Shown here: in pieces, positions 7,972-17,193 of the stretch
Layout of the letters: each line of letters opens with the position of its first letter
Position numbering within the stretch: position 1 is the stretch's first letter
DNA from: Arcobacter sp. 31_11_sub10_T18
Lineage (GTDB): Bacteria > Campylobacterota > Campylobacteria > Campylobacterales > Arcobacteraceae
NCBI GenBank assembly: GCA_002163065.1
Contig: MAAG01000131.1
Location: 1 to 33,220, forward strand
Direction of reading: 5' to 3'
Length of the DNA: 33,220 nucleotides
Program-made: the position numbers and the translations under genes
Notes under the pieces: model-generated
What the model was told of the DNA's origin: nothing
Database searches by the model: none
The model's input: the letters and a program-made list of their open reading frames with translations, nothing else

Positions 7972-10395
7972 ATGAACAACCAATCAAAAATGATTAATTC
8001 GATTAAAATACTTGGAGCTCATGGGGGAAAAGGTTTTGGCCTTGGAACTACCTGTCTTCAAATCAATCAAACCACTGTAATAGATGCAGGTAATATAATA
8101 AGACCCTTAGCAAGTAACTCCGTAGATATTGATAATATATTCCTTTCTCACTCACATTTAGATCATATAAGTGATATTCCTTTTTTAATTGATGCTTACT
8201 TTGAGGAACGGGAAAAACCTATTAAAATTTTTGCCTTAAAAGAAACCATAGAAAATTTAAATAAGCACATTTTTAATAGCGATGTTTGGCCTGATTTTTA
8301 TGAAATAAACTTAATTAAAAAGAAAGAAAATACCATTCAATTCGTTGAGCTTGAAATTGGAAAAGAAGTTATCTTAGAAGATAATACAAAAATCAAACCT
8401 ATTTTAAATAATCATACAACTTCAAGTTGTGGTTTTGTTATCACAAAAAATGACAATGCTACACTTTTTACATCTGATACTTATAAATGTGACTCTATTT
8501 GGGAAGAAGTTAATAATAACAAATCTATTCAATCAGTCATTGTAGATGTTTCTTTTCCTTCCAAATTTGATGAATTGGCATTGTTAAGTAAACATTTAAC
8601 GCCACAGCTTTTAAAAGAAGAATTAACATTACTAAACCGTGATGATGTAAGAGTATATATCAATCATGTCAAACCTGCGTACAAAGATGAAATAGTAAAA
8701 GAAATTGATACTTTTAATTTATTGATAAATGAAGGAAAAATTCTAGAAGATAATGATGTAATATCTTTATCCAATGAATACCAAGCCTATACTAAAAAAA
8801 CAGCCTTTACACAACAAAAAGAAATAGATGATCTTGTTGAAATAGGAAGTTCTTTAACAAGTGAGAAGAACTTTGACGTTTTAATGGAAAAAATCATGTT
8901 AGGTGCAAAACACTTCACTGATGCAGATGGAGGAACTTTATATCTTTTAACTGAAGATGAAAAACAATTAAAATTCACTGTGGTACAAACTGACTCATTG
9001 GAAATTAAAATGGGTGGAACACAAGGTGAAATTACTTGGCCTGCATTAAACTTGCACAACGAAGATGGCAGTCCCAATAACGAAATGGTTGCTGCTGTTT
9101 GTGCTTTAGAAGGGAAACTAATTAATATTCCCGATGTTTATGAAGCAGAAGGTTTTAATTTTGAAGGTACCAAAAAGTTTGATGAAAGTACAGGTTATCG
9201 AACTAAATCAATGTTAGTCATTCCCATGAAAGATCATGAGAATGATGTTATTGGAGTGCTTCAATTATTAAACAAACAAGACAATTTTGGAAATACCATT
9301 TCTTTTACTCAAGAAGATAAAAAACTAATTCAGTCTATGTCGTCTCAAGCAGCAGTTGCCATTACCAACAATAGACTAATAGCTGGACTTGAAAACTTAT
9401 TGGATGCGTTTATTAAATCAATTGCAACTGCTATTGGAGAGAAGTCACTGTATACTGGTGGACATATCAATAGAGTCGCTGAAGTTGCAGGAATGATAGT
9501 CAAAGCTATCAATGCAGACAAAGATGTATATAATGATATCCATTATAGTGAAGATGAATTAACCATGTTAAGTAGAGCTGCTTGGTTACATGATATTGGG
9601 AAAATTGTAATTCCCGAATATGTTGTGGATAAAGCAACCAAACTTGAAACTATTTATGATCGAATTAATACGGTTAAAACTAAATTTGAATTGGTTATGA
9701 GAGATTTAGAAATTGAATATCTAAAAGCTTTAGTATCAGCCAAAGATGATAATGAAAAACAAGCCCTACTTCAAAACTACGAAAAACAAAAAGCAAGTTT
9801 TGATGATGATCTCCAATTCATTATTACATGTAATACTGGTGGCGAGTTTATGGAAGATGAAAAAGTTGCTCGAATAGAAGAAATTGCAAAAAAAGAATTA
9901 CTCATTAATAATGAAACAGTAAATTTACTCTCACCAAATGAAGTATATAACTTATGTATTAGAAAAGGTACATTAACTCAAGAAGAAAGACTGGTCATAA
10001 ACAATCATGTTACTGTTTCTTATAATATGTTAAATGCCTTGCCATTTCCTAAAAAACTCAAAAGACTTCCCGTGGTCGCTGCATCTCACCACAAAAAAGT
10101 AAAAGGTGGCGGTTATGGTGCCCCTGAGATCATGGACCTTCCTATGACCTTAGAAGATAAGATTTTAGCAGTTGCTGATGTATTTGAAGCCTTGACAGCC
10201 AATGATCGTCCTTATAAAAAAGCAAACTCTTTAAATACTTCTTTAAGAATTTTGTCCTTTATGGTAAAAGACGGAGACTTGGATAAAGACTTGGTTAAAT
10301 TTTTCGTTGATCAAGAACTACACTTAGAGTATGCAGATAAACATTTATCTGAAGAACAAAAAGATGAGATAACAGTTGATTTTAACAATCTATAA
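7972..10395 (+). CDS. Metallo-beta-lactamase / GAF / HD-GYP three-domain phosphodiesterase
   Basis: Encodes 807 residues with GGAG upstream. Domain order: (1) residues 10-265, a metallo-beta-lactamase fold with HSHLDH (60-65) and further likely metal ligands His148, Asp169 and His232, resembling class II cyclic-nucleotide phosphodiesterases; (2) residues 285-465, a GAF sensor domain; (3) residues 470-790, an HD-GYP domain with His498, the H-D pair 540-541 (LHDIGK), His679, H-H 706-707 and DRPYKKA, expected to hydrolyse cyclic di-GMP. The GYP signature is altered to GGGYG (712-716). About 110 extra residues (roughly 555-665), charged and helical, are inserted between LHDIGK and the following helix. 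No signal peptide or membrane segment is seen, so it is probably cytoplasmic. A HIT-family gene follows after 13 bases. Domain assignments are firm; substrates are inferred. Confidence 0.88.
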   Translation: MNNQSKMINSIKILGAHGGKGFGLGTTCLQINQTTVIDAGNIIRPLASNSVDIDNIFLSHSHLDHISDIPFLIDAYFEEREKPIKIFALKETIENLNKHIFNSDVWPDFYEINLIKKKENTIQFVELEIGKEVILEDNTKIKPILNNHTTSSCGFVITKNDNATLFTSDTYKCDSIWEEVNNNKSIQSVIVDVSFPSKFDELALLSKHLTPQLLKEELTLLNRDDVRVYINHVKPAYKDEIVKEIDTFNLLINEGKILEDNDVISLSNEYQAYTKKTAFTQQKEIDDLVEIGSSLTSEKNFDVLMEKIMLGAKHFTDADGGTLYLLTEDEKQLKFTVVQTDSLEIKMGGTQGEITWPALNLHNEDGSPNNEMVAAVCALEGKLINIPDVYEAEGFNFEGTKKFDESTGYRTKSMLVIPMKDHENDVIGVLQLLNKQDNFGNTISFTQEDKKLIQSMSSQAAVAITNNRLIAGLENLLDAFIKSIATAIGEKSLYTGGHINRVAEVAGMIVKAINADKDVYNDIHYSEDELTMLSRAAWLHDIGKIVIPEYVVDKATKLETIYDRINTVKTKFELVMRDLEIEYLKALVSAKDDNEKQALLQNYEKQKASFDDDLQFIITCNTGGEFMEDEKVARIEEIAKKELLINNETVNLLSPNEVYNLCIRKGTLTQEERLVINNHVTVSYNMLNALPFPKKLKRLPVVAASHHKKVKGGGYGAPEIMDLPMTLEDKILAVADVFEALTANDRPYKKANSLNTSLRILSFMVKDGDLDKDLVKFFVDQELHLEYADKHLSEEQKDEITVDFNNL

Positions 10396-10408
10396 ACTAT
10401 AGGAAAAT

Positions 10409-10780
10409 ATGAAAGATACAATAATATACAAAAACGATTTAATAAGAATAGAAATTGAAAACAGTGAAATACCTTGGTTGAAAATTTTTACACAAAAAAG
10501 CTATAAAGAATTTAGTGAATGTCCAAAAGAAACAAAACAACAAATATGGAATACTTTAGATTTAATTGAGAAAGAAATGCTCAGCTATTTTTCACCTGAG
10601 AAGATTAATATAGCTTCATTTGGAAATTATGTGCCCCATGTTCATTTTCATATCATGGCACGATTTAAAGAAGATTCATATTTCCCTGAACCTATGTGGG
10701 GTAAAAAACAAAGAGATTCAGATTTGGAACTTTCAAGTTTTGAAGTTTTTTTTGACAAAATAAAAGATCAATTGAAATAA
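10409..10780 (+). CDS. HIT-family nucleotide-binding protein
   Basis: Encodes 123 residues with AGGA upstream. It carries the histidine triad HVHFH (His77, His79, His81) within PHVHFHIMARF; the middle His is the expected nucleophile. The N-terminal half fits the family's beta-sheet, including ENSEIPWLKIF, where E-x-P-W resembles the HIT subgroup of diadenosine polyphosphate hydrolases. Members hydrolyse or transfer nucleoside phosphates; the substrate here is unknown. It lies 13 bases after the HD-GYP gene and is probably cotranscribed, which would place two phosphate-ester hydrolases acting on nucleotides in one unit. Confidence 0.88.
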   Translation: MKDTIIYKNDLIRIEIENSEIPWLKIFTQKSYKEFSECPKETKQQIWNTLDLIEKEMLSYFSPEKINIASFGNYVPHVHFHIMARFKEDSYFPEPMWGKKQRDSDLELSSFEVFFDKIKDQLK

Positions 10781-10783
10781 AAG

Positions 10784-10816
10784 AAACGGTAATTACAGTT
10801 ATATTAATTACCGTTT
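10784..10816. terminator. Bidirectional terminator between convergent genes
   Basis: Perfect 12-base arms AAACGGTAATTA (10784-10795) and TAATTACCGTTT (10805-10816) with a 9-base loop. It sits 4 bases after the HIT gene and 10 bases before the end of the convergent DHH gene. T-runs are short on both sides. Confidence 0.65.
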
Positions 10817-10825
10817 ATTAAGTGT

Positions 10826-11755
10826 TTATCCGTCAGCGTTAATAGTCGTGATTAAATCTTCTAATACAGTTTCAGCATCATCATGGCTTGGTTGACAACC
10901 ACCAGCAGCGATATGTCCACCACCTCCATGTTTTAACATCAACTCTCCAACATTAGTATTAGATGTTTTATTAATAATTGATTTTCCAGTACTATAAACT
11001 ACATTTTGTTTATCTCTACCCCAAATTGCATGAATAGAAATATTCACTTCAGGATACATTGCATAAATCATAAATCGATTTCCAGGATAAATAATTTCTT
11101 CATTTCTATAATCAATTAGAATTAAATTATCATATACAGTAGAACATCGCTCTAACTGGTTTTTAAATTCTTCTTCATATTTAAAATATAATTTAACTCT
11201 TTCATTAACATCATTCAGTTTTAAAATATCTTCAATAGTATGTGAAGCACAATAATCAATTAAATCCATCATAAGTTGATAATTAGATACACCAAAGTCT
11301 CTAAATCTACCAAGCCCCGTTCTACTATCCATTAAGAAACTTAATAAATCCCAACCTTGTGGGTTTAAAATATCTTCTTTGGAAAAAGCAGCCGAATCAG
11401 CTTTATTAGAAGCATCCATAATATCTCTAAAAGTTGAAGGAAATTTTTCATCTCCACCATAATATTGATAGACTACTTCAGCTGCACTAGGGGCCTCTGA
11501 ATCAATAATATGATTGTCTTTTTTTTCATTTCTAATTTCTTCACTGTGATGATGATCAAAGGATAAATAAACACCTTCCACATATGGTAGGTTCGTTGTA
11601 ATATCACTTTGGGTAAGTTTGATTTTACCATCTTGCATATCTTTTGGGTGAACAAAAGTAATTTCATCAATAATGCCCAGATACTTCAGTAGTGTTCCAC
11701 ATACCAAACCATCCATATCACTTCGAGTAACAAGCCTAAATTTTTTGTCAGACAT
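10826..11755 (-). CDS. DHH/DHHA1-family phosphoesterase
   Basis: Encodes 309 residues from the ATG at 11755 (MSDKKFRLVTRSD), with GGAG about 9 bases upstream. The in-frame ATG at 11818 would add 21 residues without a ribosome site. The DHH domain has the metal ligands in RSDMDG near the N-terminus and FDHHH around residue 68-72; the C-terminal DHHA1 domain has GGGGHIAAGG. Family members cleave oligonucleotides, cyclic-dinucleotide products (pAp, pGpG), or polyphosphate; many Campylobacterota copies are labelled exopolyphosphatase-like without proof. It is a single gene, convergent with the HIT gene. The substrate cannot be told from sequence. Confidence 0.85.
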   Translation of the reverse strand: MSDKKFRLVTRSDMDGLVCGTLLKYLGIIDEITFVHPKDMQDGKIKLTQSDITTNLPYVEGVYLSFDHHHSEEIRNEKKDNHIIDSEAPSAAEVVYQYYGGDEKFPSTFRDIMDASNKADSAAFSKEDILNPQGWDLLSFLMDSRTGLGRFRDFGVSNYQLMMDLIDYCASHTIEDILKLNDVNERVKLYFKYEEEFKNQLERCSTVYDNLILIDYRNEEIIYPGNRFMIYAMYPEVNISIHAIWGRDKQNVVYSTGKSIINKTSNTNVGELMLKHGGGGHIAAGGCQPSHDDAETVLEDLITTINADG

Positions 11756-11780
11756 AATAATCTCCAAATTAATTATATAA

Positions 11781-11836
11781 TACCAAATTAAATAAGAAGT
11801 GGGGTATTGAATATTCACCTATTACTTAATTTGGTA
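11781..11836. repeat. 11-base inverted repeat upstream of the DHH gene
   Basis: TACCAAATTAA (11781-11791) and TTAATTTGGTA (11826-11836) are perfect inverted copies 34 bases apart, lying between the DHH gene start and its likely promoter region. A similar word (TTTAATTTGGTA) also occurs near 21030 upstream of the J-domain gene. It could be an operator or chance in AT-rich DNA. Confidence 0.35.
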
Positions 11837-11922
11837 ATATAATATTATCATTTATATGCTTATAGCAGATAAAAAAATAATAACAAAAAGTAAGAAATTA
11901 TAATTTAAAGAAGAAAAGTAGT

Positions 11923-11955
11923 TTAATAAGTAAAGTTTAGAACTTTACTTATTAA
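11923..11955 (-). terminator. Hairpin terminator after leuB
   Basis: Perfect 15-base arms (11923-11937 and 11941-11955) around a 3-base loop, five bases past the leuB stop codon. The following T-run is poor, but arm length and position suggest a terminator or 3'-end stabilising hairpin. The remaining gene-free bases up to 11755 hold only the DHH promoter area. Confidence 0.7.
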
Positions 11956-11960
11956 TAATA

Positions 11961-13034
11961 TTATTTTAGTTTGTGAATATAGTTTGCAACAATTTCACCC
12001 ATTTCGGCTGTTGTTACAACGTGTTTTGCATCGTAAGAGGCTAAATCTTTTGTTCGATAACCATCTTGAAGTGCTTTTTTAATTGAAAGTTCAATTAAAT
12101 CAGCAGCTTTAGACTCACCAAGTGAGTATCTAAGCATCATAGCAGCACTTTCCATTGTTGCAATTGGGTTTGCAATACCTTGACCAGCAATATCAGGAGC
12201 ACTACCATGAATAGGTTCATAAATTGCAGTTTTTTCACCCGTACTAGCACTTGGTAATAATCCAATAGATCCAACAACCATTGAAGCAGTATCAGATAAG
12301 ATATCTCCAAAAATATTTCCAGTTAAAATAACATCAAATTGTCTAGGGTTTCGTACTAATTGCATAGCTGCATTGTCCACATACATATGAGATAATTCTA
12401 CTTCTGGATAATCTACTGCAATTTCTTCAACAGTATCTCTCCAAAGTTGACTTACTTCAAGTACGTTTGCTTTATCAACAGAACATAGTTTTCGACTTCT
12501 TTTCATAGCAAGATCAAATGCTACTTTAGCAATTCTAACAATTTCATCTTTTGTATAAACCATAGTATTATAAGCTGTCTGACCATCATTAGCACGAGGT
12601 TCACCGAAGTAAATTCCACCAATTAATTCTCGCACAACCATTAAGTCAACACCTTCAATTACTTCAGCTTTAAGTGTTGAAGCATTAACAAGCTCATCAT
12701 AAATAACAGCAGGTCTAAGATTTGCAAAAACGGCCAATTCTTTTCTAAATCTAAGTAGTCCAGATTCTGGTCTTAAATCTCTTGGTAATTTATCCCATTT
12801 AGCTCCACCAATTGCTCCAAAAAGACAAGCATCAGAGTTAATAACACCTGTTATGGTTTCTTGGGGTAAAGGGTTACCTGTTACATCATAGGCAATTCCA
12901 CCCATTAAATATTCTTTATAATTTAAATGAAAGTTACATTCATAAGAAACAGCATCAAGTACTTTTATCGCTTCATCAACGATTTCAGGACCAATCCCAT
13001 CACCTTTGATTATCGAAATATTATATTCCTTCAT
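11961..13034 (-). CDS. leuB: 3-isopropylmalate dehydrogenase
   Basis: Third enzyme of leucine synthesis: NAD-dependent oxidative decarboxylation of 3-isopropylmalate. It has 357 residues, the usual length. It shows the N-terminal [17 protein letters not shown], the substrate-binding [13 protein letters not shown] helix, the loop [14 protein letters not shown], the lysine helix [10 protein letters not shown], the metal-binding Asp of GDILSD, and the NAD-binding [14 protein letters not shown]. It starts 2 bases after leuD and is cotranscribed with it. leuA and leuC are not in the window. Confidence 0.97.
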   Translation of the reverse strand: MKEYNISIIKGDGIGPEIVDEAIKVLDAVSYECNFHLNYKEYLMGGIAYDVTGNPLPQETITGVINSDACLFGAIGGAKWDKLPRDLRPESGLLRFRKELAVFANLRPAVIYDELVNASTLKAEVIEGVDLMVVRELIGGIYFGEPRANDGQTAYNTMVYTKDEIVRIAKVAFDLAMKRSRKLCSVDKANVLEVSQLWRDTVEEIAVDYPEVELSHMYVDNAAMQLVRNPRQFDVILTGNIFGDILSDTASMVVGSIGLLPSASTGEKTAIYEPIHGSAPDIAGQGIANPIATMESAAMMLRYSLGESKAADLIELSIKKALQDGYRTKDLASYDAKHVVTTAEMGEIVANYIHKLK

Positions 13035-13036
13035 TA

Positions 13037-13537
13037 TTACTTTCCTTCTTCCATTTCTTTTTTAGCATAATTAATTAATCCACCCGTTGCAATTAGCTCT
13101 TGCATAAACTCAGGGATAGCAGTAAATTTATATTCTTTTTTTGTCGTTAAATTAATGATTGTTCCATTATCCAAATTAATGGAAATTTTTTCACCTTCTT
13201 TAATATCTAAAGATTCAGGTAATTCAAAAATTGGTAAGCCCATGTTAAATGCATTTCGATAAAAAATTCTTGCAAATGACGGTGCAATTACAGCAGCTAT
13301 TCCTGCAGCTTTTAAAGCAATTGGTGCGTGTTCTCTACTACTACCACAACCAAAGTTTTCTCCAGCAACAATAATGTCGCCTCTTTGCATTTTACTTGTA
13401 AAGTCTGGGTCAACATCTTCCATGATATATTTTGCCAAATGTTCTGGGTCAGAACTGTTTAAATATCTTGCTGCAATAATAATATCAGTGTCAATATGCG
13501 CTCCGAAGTTCCAAACTTTTCCAGTGATTTCGTTCAT
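13037..13537 (-). CDS. leuD: 3-isopropylmalate dehydratase small subunit
   Basis: Small (swivel-domain) subunit that with LeuC isomerises 2- to 3-isopropylmalate. It has 166 residues, the short archaeal/epsilon-type LeuD. Motifs are [15 protein letters not shown] at the N-terminus and the substrate loop [20 protein letters not shown]. Its start overlaps nothing; AAAGGACATATAG precedes the ATG. It is the first gene of the leuD-leuB unit; the catalytic partner leuC must lie elsewhere. Small subunits of homoaconitase-like enzymes look similar, but leuB next to it favours leucine synthesis. Confidence 0.95.
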   Translation of the reverse strand: MNEITGKVWNFGAHIDTDIIIAARYLNSSDPEHLAKYIMEDVDPDFTSKMQRGDIIVAGENFGCGSSREHAPIALKAAGIAAVIAPSFARIFYRNAFNMGLPIFELPESLDIKEGEKISINLDNGTIINLTTKKEYKFTAIPEFMQELIATGGLINYAKKEMEEGK

Positions 13538-13572
13538 CTATATGTCCTTTTTATAGCTAGTATTTAACATAA

Positions 13573-13578
13573 ACTATA
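13573..13578 (-). promoter_or_regulatory. Candidate -10 box for leuD-leuB
   Basis: TATAGT on the minus strand, 36 bases before the leuD ATG. No leader peptide rich in Leu codons and no attenuator hairpin is visible in the short leader. Confidence 0.35.
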
Positions 13579-13669
13579 AGTATTGTTTAATTGAAATATG
13601 CATTTTATCTAAAAATTCAAAAATATTTAATTAAACTACTATTTTAATAGTTATTTTAACTAGTTTGGG

Positions 13670-13675
13670 TATAAT
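13670..13675 (+). promoter_or_regulatory. -10 box for rpoD
   Basis: TATAAT preceded by TTTGGG, predicting a transcript start near 13682 and a leader of about 39 bases with AAGG upstream of the ATG. Confidence 0.65.
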
Positions 13676-13720
13676 ATCTGACTTTCACAACACAATATAA
13701 CAAATAAGGTAATTTTAAAA

Positions 13721-15586
13721 ATGACTGTAAAAGATTTAAATAAAGCCATTGAAAATACTGTTAAAGAGTATAAAGACTCGATTTTAACATACGAAAATGC
13801 AATTAAGATTTTCCCAAAAGCTCCATCAGGAGCTAATGTTAAAAAATTATTAGCGTTGGTTCAACTGTTTAATGTGACACTAATTAGTTCACAAGAACAA
13901 GCAAAAAGAATGAATGCAATAGAAGCAAAGAAAAAACAAGATCACATCAACAAATTAAGAGATGATGAAGATAATGTTTTTGATTTACTTAAAAATAAAG
14001 AACTTCTAGAATGGAGTAGATCAGATTCCCCTGTTCGTATGTATTTACGAGAGATGGGTCAAATTCCTCTTTTAACAAAAGAAGAAGAAATTGAAATATC
14101 AAAAAGAATTGAAATGGGTGAAGATACTATTTTAGATTCAATTTGTTCAGTTCCATATCTCATTGATTTTATTTTAGAATACAAAGAACCTTTAGTAAAT
14201 AGAGAACGAAAAGTTAAAGAACTATTCAAAAATTTTGATGATGAAGATAGTTCTGACAGTAATGATACTGAAACAACAACAGAAGAAGAACCTGAAGCTG
14301 CAGTAAGTGCAGAAAGTACTTCTAAAACAAAACAAAAGAAATTAGACAAACGTGCTGAAAAAATCATCGAAGCATTTAAAGTACTTGAAAAAGCGAAAAA
14401 AGATTGGATGAAATTCACTTCTAAAGACGCTGTGACTTCTGATGATGAAGTGGTTCAACTTCAGTACAATTTAGCTGTTGCTTTTAAGAAAAAAGTTCTT
14501 AAAGAAGGTTTGGTTGACTTAGGACCAACATCTAAACTTATTACTGAAATCGTAAAAGCAATGGAAACTGCACTTAAATCTGATACAGGTTTTGATGCAG
14601 AACTTAAAAGACTAGAATATAAATTGCCATTATTTAATGACATTTTACTTAAAAATCACCAAAAGATTTTAGAAAGTATTATTAACTTAACAAAACCACA
14701 AATTATTTCTATGGTTCCAGAAGCTACAATGGTAAGTACTTATATGGAAATCAAAAAACTATATCAAACAGCAGAAGCATCTAAAGATGGTTTTGATTTA
14801 GAACCAGAAGAATTAAAAGATATTCTAGAGCAAATTAAACGTGGTAAAAAAATCACAGATGAAGCAAAAACAAGAATGGCAAAATCAAACCTTCGACTTG
14901 TTGTTTCTATTGCAAAAAGATATACAAACAGAGGTCTTCCATTTTTGGATTTAATCCAAGAAGGTAATATTGGTCTTATGAAAGCCGTTGATAAGTTTGA
15001 ATATAAAAAGGGATATAAATTCTCTACTTATGCTACATGGTGGATTAGACAAGCTATTTCAAGAGCAATTGCCGATCAAGCAAGAACCATTAGAATTCCT
15101 ATTCATATGATTGAAACAATTAATAGAATTAATAAGATCATTAGAAAAGGTATTCAAGAAAATGGTAAAGAGCCAGATGTTGAAGTAATCGCTGAAGAAG
15201 TTCAACTTCCAGTAGATAAAGTAAAACAAGTTATTAAAATCACAAAAGAACCTGTTTCTTTAGAAGCTCCAATAGGTAGTGATGATGATGGTAAATTTGG
15301 TGACTTTGTTCCAGATGAAAAAGCACCAACTCCAATTGACAATATCATGAAAGAAGATTTACAGAATCAAATTGATCAAATTTTATCTCAATTAAACGAG
15401 AGAGAACAAGCAGTTGTACGAATGAGATTTGGGTTAATGCATGATTCTAGTGATAGAACACTTGAAGAAATTGGTAAAGAATTATCTGTAACTCGTGAGA
15501 GAGTTAGACAAATTGAATCAAGTGCAATTAAAAAATTAAAACATCCAAAAGTTGGAAAAAACCTTAAAAATTACGTAGAAAGTTAA
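13721..15586 (+). CDS. rpoD: RNA polymerase primary sigma factor (sigma-70)
   Basis: Housekeeping sigma factor, 621 residues. Region 1.1-like segment at the N-terminus; region 1.2 at about 101-135 ([21 protein letters not shown]); a non-conserved insert at about 170-350 with a very acidic patch (170-195); regions 2.1-2.4 at about 388-450 ([34 protein letters not shown], then [13 protein letters not shown]); region 3 at about 460-535; region 4 at about 550-615 with the -35 helix-turn-helix [20 protein letters not shown]. The C-terminus is complete. An unknown PAS-like gene follows 8 bases after the stop. Confidence 0.98.
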   Translation: MTVKDLNKAIENTVKEYKDSILTYENAIKIFPKAPSGANVKKLLALVQLFNVTLISSQEQAKRMNAIEAKKKQDHINKLRDDEDNVFDLLKNKELLEWSRSDSPVRMYLREMGQIPLLTKEEEIEISKRIEMGEDTILDSICSVPYLIDFILEYKEPLVNRERKVKELFKNFDDEDSSDSNDTETTTEEEPEAAVSAESTSKTKQKKLDKRAEKIIEAFKVLEKAKKDWMKFTSKDAVTSDDEVVQLQYNLAVAFKKKVLKEGLVDLGPTSKLITEIVKAMETALKSDTGFDAELKRLEYKLPLFNDILLKNHQKILESIINLTKPQIISMVPEATMVSTYMEIKKLYQTAEASKDGFDLEPEELKDILEQIKRGKKITDEAKTRMAKSNLRLVVSIAKRYTNRGLPFLDLIQEGNIGLMKAVDKFEYKKGYKFSTYATWWIRQAISRAIADQARTIRIPIHMIETINRINKIIRKGIQENGKEPDVEVIAEEVQLPVDKVKQVIKITKEPVSLEAPIGSDDDGKFGDFVPDEKAPTPIDNIMKEDLQNQIDQILSQLNEREQAVVRMRFGLMHDSSDRTLEEIGKELSVTRERVRQIESSAIKKLKHPKVGKNLKNYVES

Positions 15587-15594
15587 AAACCTAT

Positions 15595-16287
15595 ATGAAT
15601 TTTTTTGAAAACTGGGTAGAACAAGATTTAAATCCAATTATTTCTTTTTCTAACTCAGGAAAAATCACCTATTCAAATCAAGAAGCACAATTTCTACTCA
15701 ATAGAATCTCACCGAAAGAGGTTTATGCCTTAGCTTTAAAATATGCATCTGCTTCTTATGGATTCAATACAGCTTATGTCAATCTTCGTCTTAAGAACTA
15801 TATCTTTTATGCTATTAGTGTTTCATATGACAATGATGATGAAATCACCATCAAACTTTACAAAAGTACTATGGTTAAGAAAGAAAACAAACTCTCCACA
15901 AAAACAGGAGAAATTGCCAATATTTTCACTATTGTTGATTTGAGTATCAGTACTCAAAAAACAAAAAGTAATATTAACTATATGAAAAACTATGACCCCT
16001 CTATTCCTGAATTTAAAATGATGGTATCAGACTTTTTGAAACTATTAAATAAAACCTATACATCTTTTGAAAATGCCAAAGTTATTTCTACTTCGGTGAA
16101 ATTAAAAATTGGTGAATATATTAGAATTGAAGGTAAAAAGTATTCTTTAATTACTGTAGAAATCAACAGTGATGGACACTTGAGTGAGGAATTTTATAGT
16201 ATAGAAGAGAGTTTTAATAACTCCTCATTAATTATAACTGCAGAAGAGCAAAAGGTACAAGTAGACTTACCTCTTATCCTTAAATAA
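15595..16287 (+). CDS. PAS-like protein of unknown function
   Basis: Encodes 230 residues, starting 8 bases after rpoD without a good ribosome site, so translation may be coupled to rpoD. The N-terminal third resembles the start of a PAS fold (NPIISFSNSGKITYSNQEAQFLL). The middle third contains a stretch (about 135-165) that could correspond to a histidine-kinase dimerisation helix, but no phospho-acceptor His or ATP-binding motif is present. No membrane segment is seen. I do not recognise a named family. Position suggests a conserved companion of rpoD in this lineage; function is unknown. Confidence 0.65.
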   Translation: MNFFENWVEQDLNPIISFSNSGKITYSNQEAQFLLNRISPKEVYALALKYASASYGFNTAYVNLRLKNYIFYAISVSYDNDDEITIKLYKSTMVKKENKLSTKTGEIANIFTIVDLSISTQKTKSNINYMKNYDPSIPEFKMMVSDFLKLLNKTYTSFENAKVISTSVKLKIGEYIRIEGKKYSLITVEINSDGHLSEEFYSIEESFNNSSLIITAEEQKVQVDLPLILK

Positions 16288-16300
16288 GAGTCATAGAGAT

Positions 16301-16324
16301 AGATTAGAGGAATCTAATCTTTTC
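16301..16324 (+). terminator. Terminator overlapping the end of the convergent gene
   Basis: AGATTAGA (16301-16308) and TCTAATCT (16313-16320) pair around GGAA, followed by TTTT on the plus strand. Outer bases (ATAGAGAT and TTCTAT) can extend the stem imperfectly. The right arm contains the stop codon (16314-16316) of the convergent membrane-protein gene. Confidence 0.6.
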
Positions 16325-16847
16325 TATAGACTACAAGTGATGTTAACACACAAAATGTCGTTATAAACAATCCTGCTAAGTACGAATAAGGATCAAATAA
16401 ATCATTGTTCTTTAAGGCAAAAAATCCAAATACCAAAGATACATAACCTATAATTCTATATACAGATGCAAAACCAGAAGCGGAAAAGAATGTATTTTTA
16501 ATACTATTCTTTTTAACATTGGCTTTTTCTTCTTTTAAAATTTGTTTGATCTCTTCAACACTGAGTTCTTTTTCTTCTACTTGTTTAATCTCAGAGTATA
16601 AATCATGGGGATCATCTATTTCATCAATTGCATCTCTATCATCAGAAAGAAGAGCTTCTTCACTAGAAGTTTTTACTCTTTTTTCTATATTCTTTTTATA
16701 TCCTAAAAACGAACCAATTGTGATAACAACCGTACTAAAAAATGCAATTTGAGTGTTAAGAAGCCAAAGATAATTAGAGGATACAATACAAAAAATAATT
16801 ACAAGTAAATCAACAAAGAAAAAAACTCTTCCAAATTTTCTAATCAT
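16314..16847 (-). CDS. Membrane protein of unknown function
   Basis: Encodes 177 residues with four hydrophobic segments: about residues 8-24, 31-50, 126-143 and 151-172. Between the second and third lies a charged cytoplasmic-looking stretch of about 70 residues, rich in Glu, Lys and Asp (DDRDAIDEIDD, VEEKELSVEEIKQILKEEK), likely helical. Its start overlaps the end of the AtpZ-like gene by 8 bases, so the two are translationally coupled. It is the third gene of the hemL unit. No motif gives a function. Confidence 0.7.
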   Translation of the reverse strand: MIRKFGRVFFFVDLLVIIFCIVSSNYLWLLNTQIAFFSTVVITIGSFLGYKKNIEKRVKTSSEEALLSDDRDAIDEIDDPHDLYSEIKQVEEKELSVEEIKQILKEEKANVKKNSIKNTFFSASGFASVYRIIGYVSLVFGFFALKNNDLFDPYSYLAGLFITTFCVLTSLVVYRKD

Positions 16848-17193
16848 TATTTATTTCTTCTTTAGTATCCCCATGTTTTGCTCTATGAGCATATCTTGGA
16901 TCATCTTCCATACCCTCATACTCTTTTTGCGCTCGTTTGTATGCTTTAAAGATATTTAAACCAGCAGCTGCAACTCCCCAAGCAATACCTACAAATAAAG
17001 TCCAATCGTACCCTGTCCATTTTTTAAGTAATATTCCAACTCCTGCACCAATAGCAATTGCTGCAACTATAGATATCCCCAATGATAGATTATCTAAAGC
17101 GGCAAGTTTACCTTGGTGTTTTGGTTTTACAGCATCTGGATCTTTAAGATACTTCTCTTCAATGTCTTTTAACTCTTTTGATTCTTCACTCAT
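16840..17193 (-). CDS. AtpZ/AtpI-family membrane protein
   Basis: Encodes 117 residues with two membrane segments (about 34-54 and 62-82) joined by a short turn containing KKWTGYDW, the layout of the AtpZ/AtpI family. Family members aid assembly of the ATP synthase c-ring or act as small channels, and are usually encoded ahead of atp genes. Here the gene overlaps hemL by 4 bases (ATGA) and lies away from any atp gene in view. N- and C-terminal tails are charged. Family assignment rests on size, topology and the G-x-x-L-D-K-W-like motif between the helices. Confidence 0.72.
   Translation of the reverse strand: MSEESKELKDIEEKYLKDPDAVKPKHQGKLAALDNLSLGISIVAAIAIGAGVGILLKKWTGYDWTLFVGIAWGVAAAGLNIFKAYKRAQKEYEGMEDDPRYAHRAKHGDTKEEINND

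Noticed and set aside
14059-14643. Minus-strand frames within rpoD
   Set aside because: Ser-rich antisense translations of the acidic insert of RpoD; composition artefact.
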